Shown piece after piece: positions 12,032 to 21,930 of a stretch of DNA of 64,000 nucleotides (positions within the stretch are counted from its first letter, which is position 1; every line of letters begins with the position of its first letter). This DNA is from Armigeres subalbatus. Taxonomy: Eukaryota > Arthropoda > Insecta > Diptera > Culicidae. Position numbers and translations under genes: made by a program. The stretch spans positions 252,126,067-252,190,066 of the forward strand of contig NC_085139.1 in the NCBI RefSeq assembly GCF_024139115.2, given 5' to 3'. Below the pieces are notes generated by a model. It saw only the letters and a list, made by a program, of their open reading frames with translations, was not told where the DNA came from and made no database searches.

Positions 12032-13609
12032 TAACCATGAGTTCATAACCAATGCTAGCGCAAAGGTGTCGTCTTCCGACATATTATCATGGTTCCGCAA
12101 AATCGAATCATATCCAGCATCACAGAACTCCCTCGACATTTTGCAGGATCCGAGCCGGATTATAAACGGGGATGAGACGTCTTTCCTGCTAAACCCAAAG
12201 AGCAAATCCGTTTTTGCTCTACGTGGCAGCCGGAATGTTTACGATATTGAAAGGAATTCCAGTAAAGTAAATATCACCACCATGTTTTCCTTCTTCACTT
12301 CTGGCGAAACAATCCCACCCACTATAATCTACCCTATAAAACTATTCCAAAGTCGGTAGCTGATGGTGTTCCGCCTAAGTGGGGTATAGCGAAATCCGAC
12401 AATGGATGGATGACTGCTGATGTCTTTCGTGATTACATAAGGAACGTTCTAAACCCGCATCTGGAACGAAATCAAGTAAAGAAGCCGGTGATTTTCATTA
12501 CCGACGGGCACAGTAGTCACATCAATATCCACACATCTATAATGTGTCGCGAAATGGGTATTATATTAATCGCATTGTATCCCAATGTTACCAGAATCAT
12601 GCAGCCAGCAGACGTCTCCGCGTTCAAACCGCTTAAGACTGGGTGGACAAAAACTATCGAGCATTTTCGACGGAATAATCCAAATGCCGCAGTGACAACC
12701 CAAAACTTTGCATCAATTCTACAAGATTGTTTGCGTGAATCACTGACAGTGAAGTCTATTAAGAACGGATTCAGAGCTTCAGGACTATTCCCATGGAATT
12801 ACGAAGCAATTTCGACAAGTGCTTGGGAAAGAGTACGGTTTCATTGATAGAAACTCCGGAAATCCAAGACCCACATGATGATGGAAACTCGAACGGAAAC
12901 GACCTTCTAGTGGCGAAAAGGACCATCGAAAAGTGTGCCCTTGGGAGCGACAAAATTAAAAATTCAAAAGTGATTTCGGTAATGTGCTTTGATAACGACG
13001 ACGAAAAAACTCTACATAGCATTTACACCACTTTGCAACCCAGCTTTCCGGATATCATTGAATCGGTTACAACGAAATCGAATCAAGATGAGATTTTCTG
13101 TAACTTTGATTATACCTCAACAACCGTCACCCTTGTATCCACAGAAGTGCAAGGAGAATTGAGCATTTCAACATATGAGGCAGATAACTCCGTGATGCGA
13201 AATGAGACTGTTGCATCTGGCGAGGAAATGCCAGGAACATCGGTGAGACCTTTAAAAAAATTTTTGAATGTACCACCCACACCTCAACGAACAGCTAAGA
13301 GGGAGTACAAATCGAAGAAATATCATGTTCTTACATCTGATGAGTTCATCGAAGAGTTCAAGCAAAAAGAGGTCGAGAAAAATCGTGTTGAGGAAGAGAA
13401 ACAGAATAGAAGAACGAAAAGAGAAGAGCGCAAGAAAGCCTTTGAGCAGGAAAAAGAGGAGAAGGCAAAACTGAAATTACTAAAAGCGAAGGGGAGAAAG
13501 CAGAAAGAAAATAAAGAAAAAGAACCGAAAAGCAAACACAAACCAAAACGTATTGTTGTTTGAACTGGCTAACAAGCTGAAGAATTGAATTTTTTATTTT
13601 TGGATTTTT

Positions 13610-13615
13610 AATAAA
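13610..13615 (+). promoter_or_regulatory. AATAAA polyadenylation signal of the transposase gene
   Basis: AATAAA lies 47 bases after the transposase stop codon. Position and sequence fit a poly(A) signal. Confidence 0.5.
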
Positions 13616-13654
13616 AGTTGGAACCGGCATATCTAGTATTTATGTATATGTATA

Positions 13655-13800
13655 TATCTAGACCAACATTTGAAAAGGGCGTAACAGCCAAAATTTATTC
13701 CTTCTGATTCTTCGTCTACATACAAAGCTATATATGTGGATGAAGAATCAGAAGGATTAAATTTTGGCTGTTACGCCCTTTTCATATGTTGGTCTAGATA
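13655..13800. mobile_element. Palindromic MITE, 146 bp
   Basis: Left arm starts TATCTAGACCAACATTTGAA and the right arm ends with its inverted copy. About 60-bp arms (containing AAGGGCGTAACAGCC and CCTTCTGATTCTTC) differ at only a few positions and are separated by about 25 bp. No coding capacity. TA at each end may be the target duplication. Confidence 0.85.
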
Positions 13801-14375
13801 TTATTTTTCATCTCAAGATTTTTTGTCCTGGACAAAAAATGCCTATCTAAATTGATTGTATTTTTTCCACCTTGAATGATATCAATCCTTCCTTTCGTCT
13901 TTTTGATTTCAGATAAGTCCGTTATAGACATTTATATGTATTTTAGAAATTATATTTTAGTACTTTGTGACCACTCCTGGGTGTTGTAAGGCTAATTTCA
14001 ATATTGTAACATGGTTTAATGTAATTGAATGTACGCTTTTGGATAGGGGGCGAAATGATAGAGCAAAAAAGGAGCGAAAATTAAATTTGAGGGGTCGAAA
14101 ACTAAAACATGCATTGATTCGTAATAAACGTAAACTATTTAATTGTTTCAATATTTTGAAGAAATTTTAACTATGATTCTCGATTTTTGACGGAAATAGT
14201 CAAGTAATTTCATTAAAAAGAGCTTGTAACTCTATATAAAACATATGCTTGGCATAATAACGTTTTAGGGGGGCGAAATATAGTACGTCTACCCTACATC
14301 TCCATAGAAAATTCTCCCCAGTTTGTAAAAAAAAATCATCTGCATATCCAAAAATTTTCAACTTCATGAAAATTT
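13801..14375. other. 3' non-coding part of the Tigger-like element and flank
   Basis: Contains the GGCGAAA-type subterminal motifs described for the element, and otherwise nothing recognisable. From about 14,360 it shades into the satellite. Confidence 0.5.
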
Positions 14376-17300
14376 CTAAGGAAAATACATTCGAATTGCC
14401 GGAGGAAATACATCCATATTTCGAAAAATCCCAAGGAAATGAATCTGAACTTCAAATAAAATTCCGAGTTTTTGAGGAAATTCATCCAAATCCTCTGGAA
14501 ATTTGAATGAATTTTCCCTGGAAATTCGAATGAATTTCTTTCGGAAATTTGGATAAATTTCCTCTGGACATTCGAATGAATTTTCTCTGGACATTCTAAT
14601 AAATTTCCTCTGGAATTCGAATGAATTTCCTCTGGAAATTCGGATGAATTTCCTCAGGAAATTCGAATGAATCGGATGAATTTCTTCTGGAAATTAGAAT
14701 GAATCGAATGAATTTCCTCTGGAAATTCGAATGAATCGAATGAATTTCCTCTGGAAATACGAATGAATTTCCCCTGGAAATTCGAATGAATTTCCCCTGG
14801 AAATTCGAATGAATTTCCCCTGAATATTCGAATGAATTTCCCCTAGAAATTCGAATGAATTTCCCCTGGAAATTCGAAAGAATTTCCCCTGGAAATTCGA
14901 AAGAATTTCCCCTGGAAATTCGAAAGAATTTCCTCTGGAAATTCGAATGAATTTCCTCTGGAAATTCGAATGAATTTCCTCTGGAAATTTGAATGAATTT
15001 CCTGAAATTGAATGAATTTCCTGGAAATTGAATGAATTTCCTGAATTCGAATGAATTTCCCCTGGAATTCGAATGAATTTCCCTGGAATTCGAATGAATT
15101 TCCCTGGAAATTCGAATGAATTTTCCTGGAAATTGAATGAATTTCCCTGGAAATTCGAATGAATTTCCCTGGAAATGCGAATGAATTTTCCTGGAAATTC
15201 GAATGAATTTCCTGAAATTCGAGATGAATTTCCCTGAAATTCGAATGAATTTCCCTGAAATTCGAATGAATTTCCCTGGAAATTCGAATGAATTTCCCTG
15301 AAATTCGAATGAATTTCCCTGAAATTGAATGAATTTCCTGGAAATCGAATGAATTTCCTGGAAATCGAATGAATTTCCCTGGAAATTGAATGAATTTCCT
15401 GGAAATCGAATGAATTTCCCTGAATTCGAATGAATTTCCTGAATTGAATGAATTTCCCTGAAATTCGAATGAATTTCCCTGGAAATTCGAATGAATTTCT
15501 GAATTCGAATGAATTTCCCTGGAAATTGAATGAATTTCCTGAAATTGAATGAATTTCCTGAAATTCGAATGAATTTCCTGGAAATTCGAATGAATTTCCC
15601 TGAAATTGAATGAATTTCCCTGGAATTCGAATGAATTTCCTTGGAAATTCGAATGAATTTCTGAATTGAATGAATTTCCCTGAATTCGAATGAATTTCCC
15701 TGGAAATCGAATGAATTTCCCTGGAAATCGAATGAATTTCCTCTGGAAATTGGAATGAATTTCCTCTGGAAATCGAATGAATTTCCTCTGAAATTGAATG
15801 AATTTCCTCTGGAAATTCGAATGAATTTCCTCTGGAAATCGAATGAATTTCCTCTGAAATCGAATGAATTTCCTCTGGAAATTGAATGAATTTCCTCTGG
15901 AAATCGAATGAATTTCCTCTGAAATTGAATGAATTTCCTCTGGAAATTCGAATGAATTTCCTCTGGAAATTGAATGAATTTCCTCTGGAAATCGAATGAA
16001 TTTCCTCTGGAAATCGAATGAATTTCCTCTGAAATTGAATGAATTTCCTCTGGAAATCGAATGAATTTCCTCTGGAAATTCGAATGAATTTCCTCTGGAA
16101 ATTCGAATGAATTTCCTCTGGAAATTCGAATGCATTTCCTCTGGAAATTCGAATGAATTTCCTCTGGAAATTCGAATGAATTTCCTCTGGAAATTCGAAT
16201 GAATTTCCTCTGGAAATTCGAATGAATTTCATCTGGAAATTCGAACGAATTTCCTCTGCAAATTCGAATGAATTTCCTCTGCAAATTCGAATGAATTTCC
16301 TCTCGAATGAATTTCTACTCGAATGAATTTCCTCTGGAAATTCGAATGAATTTTCTCTCGAATGAATTTCCTCTGGAAATTCGAATGAATTTCCTCTGGA
16401 AATTCGAATGAATTTCCTCTGGAAATTCGAATGAATTTCCTCTGGAAATTCGAATGAATTTCCTCTGGAAATTCGAATGAATTTCCTCTGGAAATTCGAA
16501 TGAATTTCCTCTGGAAATTCGATTGAATTTCCTCTGGAAATTCGATTGAATTTCCTCTGGAAATTCGATTGAATTTCCTCTGGAAATTCGATTGAATTTC
16601 CTCTGGAAATTCGATTGAATTTCCTCTGGAAATTCGATTGAATTTCCTCTGGAAATTCGAATGAATTTCCTCTGGAAATTCGAATGAATTTCCTCTGGAA
16701 ATTCGAATGAATTTCCTCTGGAAATTCGAATGAATTTCCTCTGGAAATTCGAATGAATTTCCTCTGGAAATTCGAATGAATTTCCTCTGGAAATTCGAAT
16801 GAATTTCCTCTGGAAATTCGAATGAATTTCCTCTGGAAATTCGAATGAATTTCCTCTGGAAATTCGAATGAATTTCCTCTGGAAATTCGAATGAATTTCC
16901 TCTGGAAATTCGAATGAATTTCCTCTGGAAATTCGAATGAATTCCCTCTGGAAATTCGAATGAATTTCCTCTGGAAATTCGAATGAATTTCCTCTGGAAA
17001 TTCGAATGAATTTCCTCTGGAAATTCGAATGAATTTCCTCTGGAAATTCGAATGAATTTCCTCTGGAAATTCGAATGAATTTCCTCTGGAAATTGAATGA
17101 ATTTCCTCTGGAAATTCGAATGAATTTCCTCTGGGAATTCGAATGAATTTCCTATGGAAATTCGAATGAATTTTCTCTGGAAATTCGAATGAATTTCCTC
17201 TGGAAATTCGAATGAATTTCCTCTGGAAATTCGAATGAATTTCATCTGGAAATTCGAATGAATTTCATCTGGAAATTCGAATGAATTTCATCTGGAAATT

Positions 17301-18420
17301 CGAATGAATTTCATCTGGAAATTCGAATGAATTTCCTCTGCAAATTCGAATGAATTTCCTCTGCAAATTCGAATGAATTTCCTCTCGAATGAATTTCCTC
17401 TCGAATGAATTTCCTCTGGAAATTCGAATGAATTTTCTCTCGAATGAATTTCCTCTGGAAATTCGAATGAATTTCCTCTGGAAATTCGAATGAATTTCCT
17501 CTGGAAATTCGAATGAATTTCCTCTAGGAATTCGAATGAATTTGATTTTCCTCTGGAATTACGAATGAATTTCCTATGGAATTTCGAATGAATTTCCTCT
17601 GGGAATTTGAATGAGTTCCTTCTGGAAATTCGAATGAATTTCCTCTGGAAATTCGAATGAATTTCCTCTGGAGATTCGAATGAATTTCCTCTGGAAATTC
17701 GAATGAATTTCCTCTGGAAATTCGAATGAATTTCCTCTGGAAATTCGAATGAATTTCCTCTGGAAATTCGAATGAATTTCCTCTGGAAATTCGAATGAAT
17801 TTCCTCTGGAAATTCGAATGAATTTCCTCTGGAAATTCGAATGAATTTCCTCTGGAAATTCGAATGAATTTCCTCTGGAAATTCGAATGAATTTCCTCTT
17901 GAAATTCGAATGAATTTCTTCTGGAAATTCGAATGAATTTCCTCTGGAAATTCGAATGAATTTCCTCTGGAAATTCGAATGAATTTCCTCTGGAAATTCG
18001 AATGAATTTCCTCTGGAAATTCGAATGAATTTCCTCTGAAAATTCGAATGAATTTCCTCTGAAAATTCGAATGAATTTCCTCTAGAAATTCGAATGAATT
18101 TCCTCTAGAAATTCGAATGAATTTCCTCTGGAAATTCGAATGAATTTCCTCTGGAAATTCGAATGAATTTCCTCTGGAAATTCGAATGAATTTCCTCTGG
18201 AAATTCGAATGAATTTCCTCTGAAAATTCGAATGAATTTCCTCTAGAAATTCGAATGAATTTCCTCTATAAAAGTTCGAATGAATTTCCTCTAGAAATTC
18301 GAACGAATTTCTTCTGGAAATTCGAATGAATTTCCTCTGGAAATTCGAATGAGTTTCCTTTGGAAATTCGAATGAATTTGCTAAAGAAACTCGGATGAAT
18401 TTCCTCTGGAAATTGGAGGG
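14376..18420. repeat. 23-bp satellite array A (core TTTCCTCTGGAAATTC)
   Basis: About 4 kb of a 23-bp monomer made of the dyad GAATTTCC-TCT-GGAAATTC plus GAAT, roughly 170 copies. Edges (14,376-14,700 and 17,560-18,420) are diverged. 16,330-17,560 and 17,630-18,050 are almost perfectly homogeneous. 15,000-15,730 holds shortened monomers. 16,510-16,650 is a run with GATT in place of GAAT. Because 23 is not a multiple of three and the monomer lacks stops on the minus strand, all three minus frames stay open for hundreds of codons as 23-residue peptide repeats. I regard these as artefacts of the satellite. Confidence 0.97.
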
Positions 18421-20269
18421 AATTTTTTTTTTAGAATTTCTGGATAAAATTCCTCGTATTTTTCATGGAATATTTTCCTAAGTTCTAAAAGAATTAGTTT
18501 TGGAGTTTCCATGGGAAATGTTTTGGAATTCAATAAGGCTATGATGGTTGCTGTTGAAAATGAAAAAAAAGGTAAGACTTGACCAATTAGGTCTATTTTC
18601 GGATTAGTTGTCAGGAACTTCACATACACTTTATGGGACGTCTATAGTTCAGTCCCGTTCTTAAACCTCTTCACATTCGAATCATGCGAAGTGGGGTTCC
18701 AAAGGGAATGACCGAGAAGTGTGAAAAATAAACCGAAGCCGATCTCTAAATTTATCTTTATTCGATCTTAATGCGTGCAACAGAAGCAGTAGCATAGTCC
18801 ATGATCGTGCGTTCGAGCCTCAACCATGCAGCACGGTTCTTATTCTCGTTCTTTCTATCTTTGGCTGTGCGTTTCCAATTTGAGTTTTCGTCACCTTAGC
18901 ATCGGTGCAATCGTGCCGGAACTCGAGATGGAGACAAATTGAATCGGTTTGGAGAATTTTTCGAATGTCACATCGTGGTTCTGAGCAGTCGTTTTGAAGA
19001 TCTTCCCATTTGTTCACAGAATGAAATTTGAACCTGAGAATTAAATATCAGACCCAGAATAAGTCAACCCTAATTTTCGAGCGAGAAAGATACTTTGATT
19101 GGGAAATAATTAATTCTGAAAATCTAATTATTTTGCGATCAAACTACGAAGACTTTGGGAAATTGCTTAGTATCACCTTCATATATTGTATTCCTGCTGA
19201 TCTGGTCACGATCATACAAATGCTTTTTCGCGAGCTTGACAAAGTCCAGCCGGCAATGATTCTAACCATCCGGACTAGTATGGCTCTGGTTGCAGTCTCG
19301 CTAGTGTTGTGTATAACAAGCGTGCCCTTTGAATTGTTGGCTCGGAATGAAAGTGATGAAGATGTTTAGTAAATTTTAGCGCAAATCAAAAAATAAAATA
19401 ATGGCACAACAACACACAAGTTTTAATGAGAAAAAATCATTTCAAATGCTTTAGCACCAGCTCCAGTGTTCGTAGCAACAAAACATTTTGACTTTGAGTC
19501 ATCGAGCAAGCTTCACCGACTGCTCTAGCTAGCGAGTGGCCAATGCGGAGAAGATCGCTATCGGCAATAAAACACGAATCGGAACAAAAACAATAACACG
19601 ACCAGCAGGAACTGATGGAATTTTGCTGTTTCGCAATCGATCCAGAACCTGCGCCGATGGGTTCGATACGGTGCGGCGTTGTGGCGGTTGTGGTATGGTG
19701 ACCCGGCAAAAAACGTAAATCAATTGGACTTCGCCGTCCATGGAAATAGATTGGAGTGAAACTGAAACCAAGCGGATTGATTTGGTGGCGTTTTGCCATC
19801 GCATTATTTTACTGAAAGGGAAATGAGAGCTGGGTTTGAAAACAATACAGAAATTCTACGATTTATAACTCCTAAGGGAAATGAAGCGAAGTGCCTTTTT
19901 GGTGCGATTCAAAACTCAGTGCACGAGCCAGTTGGTACAACTGACAGGCACCTAATTGAACTTTCCCTTGAAAAGTTTTCATTGCCTTTATCAATTTTCA
20001 ACCGTTTTTAGCGACCAAATTTCCAATGTACAACTGATGAGGTAGTTTTGCACTTCTTGACTCCTACGAAAGTGCTGTCGAGTCGAAATGTGCAATGACT
20101 AATTCGGTTCAATTCGGAATCTATCGTACATTAAAATTGAAATCAATAATTTGTTTTGGTATATTCGGGAAGTATGAAGAGAAAATAATGAAAATCATCC
20201 AAAATTGTTAGATCTATTAATTTATATGTATTCATATATTTCTTCTATTATTCTCTCCACGATTTCCAG
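18421..20269. other. Non-repetitive DNA upstream of the exon
   Basis: No domain recognised. A 113-codon + frame at 19,028-19,369 contains two hydrophobic stretches (about residues 48-67 and 82-103) but matches no family I know and lacks clear splice or start context. A 120-codon minus frame at 19,437-19,799 is likewise unassigned. The last part ends in a pyrimidine-rich tract before the exon acceptor. This could be intron. Confidence 0.4.
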
Positions 20270-20560
20270 GGTCTCATTCGGTTCGTCCAAGGGCTCGATG
20301 GTGGAAACGTTGGTCTTCGAGACCCCCACGCCGCTGCCCGAGCACGCCGAGCGGGAGTTCTTCCATTCCCCAGCGGTCCTGGCGGGCGCTGGCACCACGG
20401 TCAACAGTGTCCACTATCATCATCACCACCATCTTCCGCACTATCATCATCCCATCCATCACAGTCAGCATCAGCAGCAACAGCAGCAGCAGCAGTCACA
20501 TCCCCCGTCGGAAGGCAGCCTCCCAGGGCTGGACGACAGCGGTATCGAGCTGCAAGAAGA
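20270..20560 (+). CDS. Internal coding exon, His/Gln-rich protein of unknown identity
   Basis: Preceded by a pyrimidine-rich TTCTCTCCACGATTTCCAG acceptor and followed by a strong GTGAGTAC donor, so this looks like a 291-bp internal exon. It begins with the last base of a split codon and ends with the first two bases of another. The frame reads VSFGSSKGSMVETLVFETPT, then a mixed region with EHAEREFFHSPAVLAGAG, then a histidine-rich stretch (HYHHHHHLPHYHHPIHH), a run of eight glutamines in a CAG/CAA tract, and GLDDSGIELQEE. GC-rich codon use contrasts sharply with the AT-rich flanks, which supports real selection for protein. The rest of the gene is not in the window, consistent with tens-of-kb mosquito introns. 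I do not recognise the gene. The low-complexity segments suggest a regulatory or scaffold protein, but that is a guess. Confidence 0.75.
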
Positions 20561-21270
20561 GTGAGTACTTACAGAAGTTTATGTTTGCTATAAAATCTGT
20601 TGTGGCACAGGGCTGCCAGCTCCTTGGAAGATTTATCGGGCTCGATGTTTTAATGGTAGCAATTCAAACGGTACTTTCTGTTCGAAAGATTTCCACGTTT
20701 CCGCGACGTGCGGTTCAAGATGATCGCCAGCGAGATCATCTCAGGAAGTCATGTGAGTTTCTCACCACCTTCCTCCCTCTTGACGCAGGATTGCATCTGC
20801 ACAGGTTTCGCTAATGTGCAAGAGAAAGGCCTCTCGACGAGCGACGAGCCAACCGACAAGACGGGGAGAATTCCATTCAACAATTAACCCTTTTCTAAGC
20901 ATAGTTTTCCCCGTCTGACCTCGCTGATGCTGAGAGGCACCGTCGCGATGCACCGTGCCGCCGAAACCGAACCAGACACGCTGGATGCATTGAATAGAAA
21001 TAACTCTAAACTGTTGCACCGGAACAGCATAATTTGCGTTCCTTCTGGGCTGCGTCTGATGTGGCGGCACTCGTTCGGGAGACCGGGGCAAAATGCGTTA
21101 CCGAATGTATTTTTTTCGTCAAGAAATAATAAATGAACAGAAAAAATATGTGTTTCTAAGAAGCTTATCGAAGGTTACCGGATCAGAAGTAAAAAAACAA
21201 TGGATGGATTCCAACGTATTTTTGCTCGGGGTGGTTTCAAATCCTGGCTCCAAACTAAGGAGAATGTCCA
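20561..21270. other. Putative intron downstream of the exon
   Basis: Locally GC-richer than most flanks. A frame around 20,690-20,755 (RFRDVRFKMIASEIISGSH) precedes a GTGAGTTT donor-like site but has no convincing acceptor. Nothing else is seen. Confidence 0.35.
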
Positions 21271-21515
21271 TTAGGGTGGCTCAAATTAGTATGGGAAAAA
21301 CTTTTTCAATTTTTTTGATGGGAGGACCAACTGCAAATCACTGTTTTTGGATGTTTCTGCATACATTTTTCCATATAAACTTAAAACGAGTTTAGCACCG
21401 CTCAAACTTTGACCGATTTGGCTGAAATTTTGTCCAGAGCATCAGGGCATCCAATAGAACCGAATAAAAGGGCGGCGCATCAAAAAAATTGAAAAAGTGT
21501 TTTTTAAACCACCTT
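21271..21515. mobile_element. MITE with TTAGGGTGG termini
   Basis: Left end TTAGGGTGGCTCAAATTAGT, right end ACTTTTTCAATTTTTTT-type inverted with CCACCTT. Flanked by the direct repeat AATGTCCA (21,263-21,270 and 21,516-21,523), an 8-bp duplication of hAT type. No coding capacity. Confidence 0.7.
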
Positions 21516-21840
21516 AATGTCCATGCATTGGACTGATACAGTTACTATAGTACAAGCATTCTAATTATTAGTTGCAGTGAAGCTGTAAAACTGTAAATTT
21601 GTAATAATTCGCTTGGTGCACCGAAAAATATATTTGAAAATAATTGAATAATTTTCTTCGTATTATGTGATGCATTAATAAATGTTTCTAACAGTACGCT
21701 TGAAAAAAAGTCAAAAAAGAAAAATTGAAACCACAAAAATTCCATAACGAGATATGGAATGCAATTCTCCAAATAATTTTAAAAATTTCAAAATGATATG
21801 TATTTGAAAATGATGACTTTTGAGTATCTATATTGATCAT
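21516..21840. other. AT-rich non-coding DNA
   Basis: No feature recognised. Confidence 0.4.
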
Positions 21841-21930
21841 GAGCATGAGAATGATTGATTGCCCACGGTTGCTTCTCCGTTATTGCCAGGCCAGCTGTAA
21901 TAACACATAGAACCAACAAATGATGTTTTT
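21841..21930 (-). mobile_element. Old SINE copy, 3' part
   Basis: Matches the 3' 90 bp of the complete SINE at 23,170-23,777: GATTGATTGCCC/GATTGACTGCTC, CCAGCTGT/TCAGCTGT and AACCAACAAATG/AACCAACAGATG, in the same order. The next segment of the SINE resumes at 24,433, on the far side of the LINE. Confidence 0.65.

Larger units (their letters stand above)
10889..13563 (+). pseudogene. pogo/Tigger (DDE-type) transposase, disrupted
   Basis: A short first exon (ATG at 10,889, four codons) joins across a 68-bp intron to RPKKYGECYTPEVPYTAFLR and a Psq-type helix-turn-helix (MSIRTAAKHFGIPRSTIRSR, about 11,047-11,106) that binds element termini. Next come a CENP-B-like DNA-binding region and a DDE nuclease. 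The three catalytic aspartates are visible: NGDETSF (Asp at 12,171), TDGHSSH (Asp at 12,503) and QPADVSAF (Asp at 12,611). The C-terminus (13,320-13,563) is a lysine/glutamate-rich coiled coil usual in this family. The gene is dead. A 698-bp insertion at 11,334-12,031 splits it, with loss of some codons, and the frame shifts near 12,333 and again near 12,800, where the GLFPWN segment continues as FDKCLGKS one frame over. The family call rests on motif order and is strong. Confidence 0.9.
10617..14290 (+). mobile_element. Degenerate pogo/Tigger-like DNA transposon
   Basis: Carries the broken transposase gene at 10,889-13,563. Sequences of the type GGCGAAAATTAAA and its inverse lie outside the coding part on both sides (10,707-10,805 and 14,047-14,105), and GGGGGGCGAAATATAGTACG lies at 14,267, consistent with terminal or subterminal transposase-binding repeats. 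The right end is probably near 14,290. I could not find a clean left terminus; the left boundary given is simply the end of the neighbouring element. Confidence 0.5.

Noticed and set aside
14596..17245. Very long minus-strand frames (up to 562 codons) over the 23-bp satellite, as a repetitive structural protein.
   Set aside because: All three minus frames are open and give the same 23-residue peptide in rotation, because 23 is not divisible by three and the monomer has no stop. No start context, no non-repeat domain.
14376..18420. CRISPR-like array (regular short dyad repeats).
   Set aside because: No unique spacers between repeats, head-to-tail monomers only, eukaryotic context.
19028..19369. 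113-codon frame with two hydrophobic segments as a chemoreceptor fragment.
   Set aside because: No diagnostic motif of any receptor family and no splice context. Hydrophobic segments are common in AT-rich frames.
20690..20760. A second exon (RFRDVRFKMIASEIISGSH) with a GTGAGTTT donor.
   Set aside because: No convincing acceptor upstream and too short to judge. Left as a remark in the intron entry.
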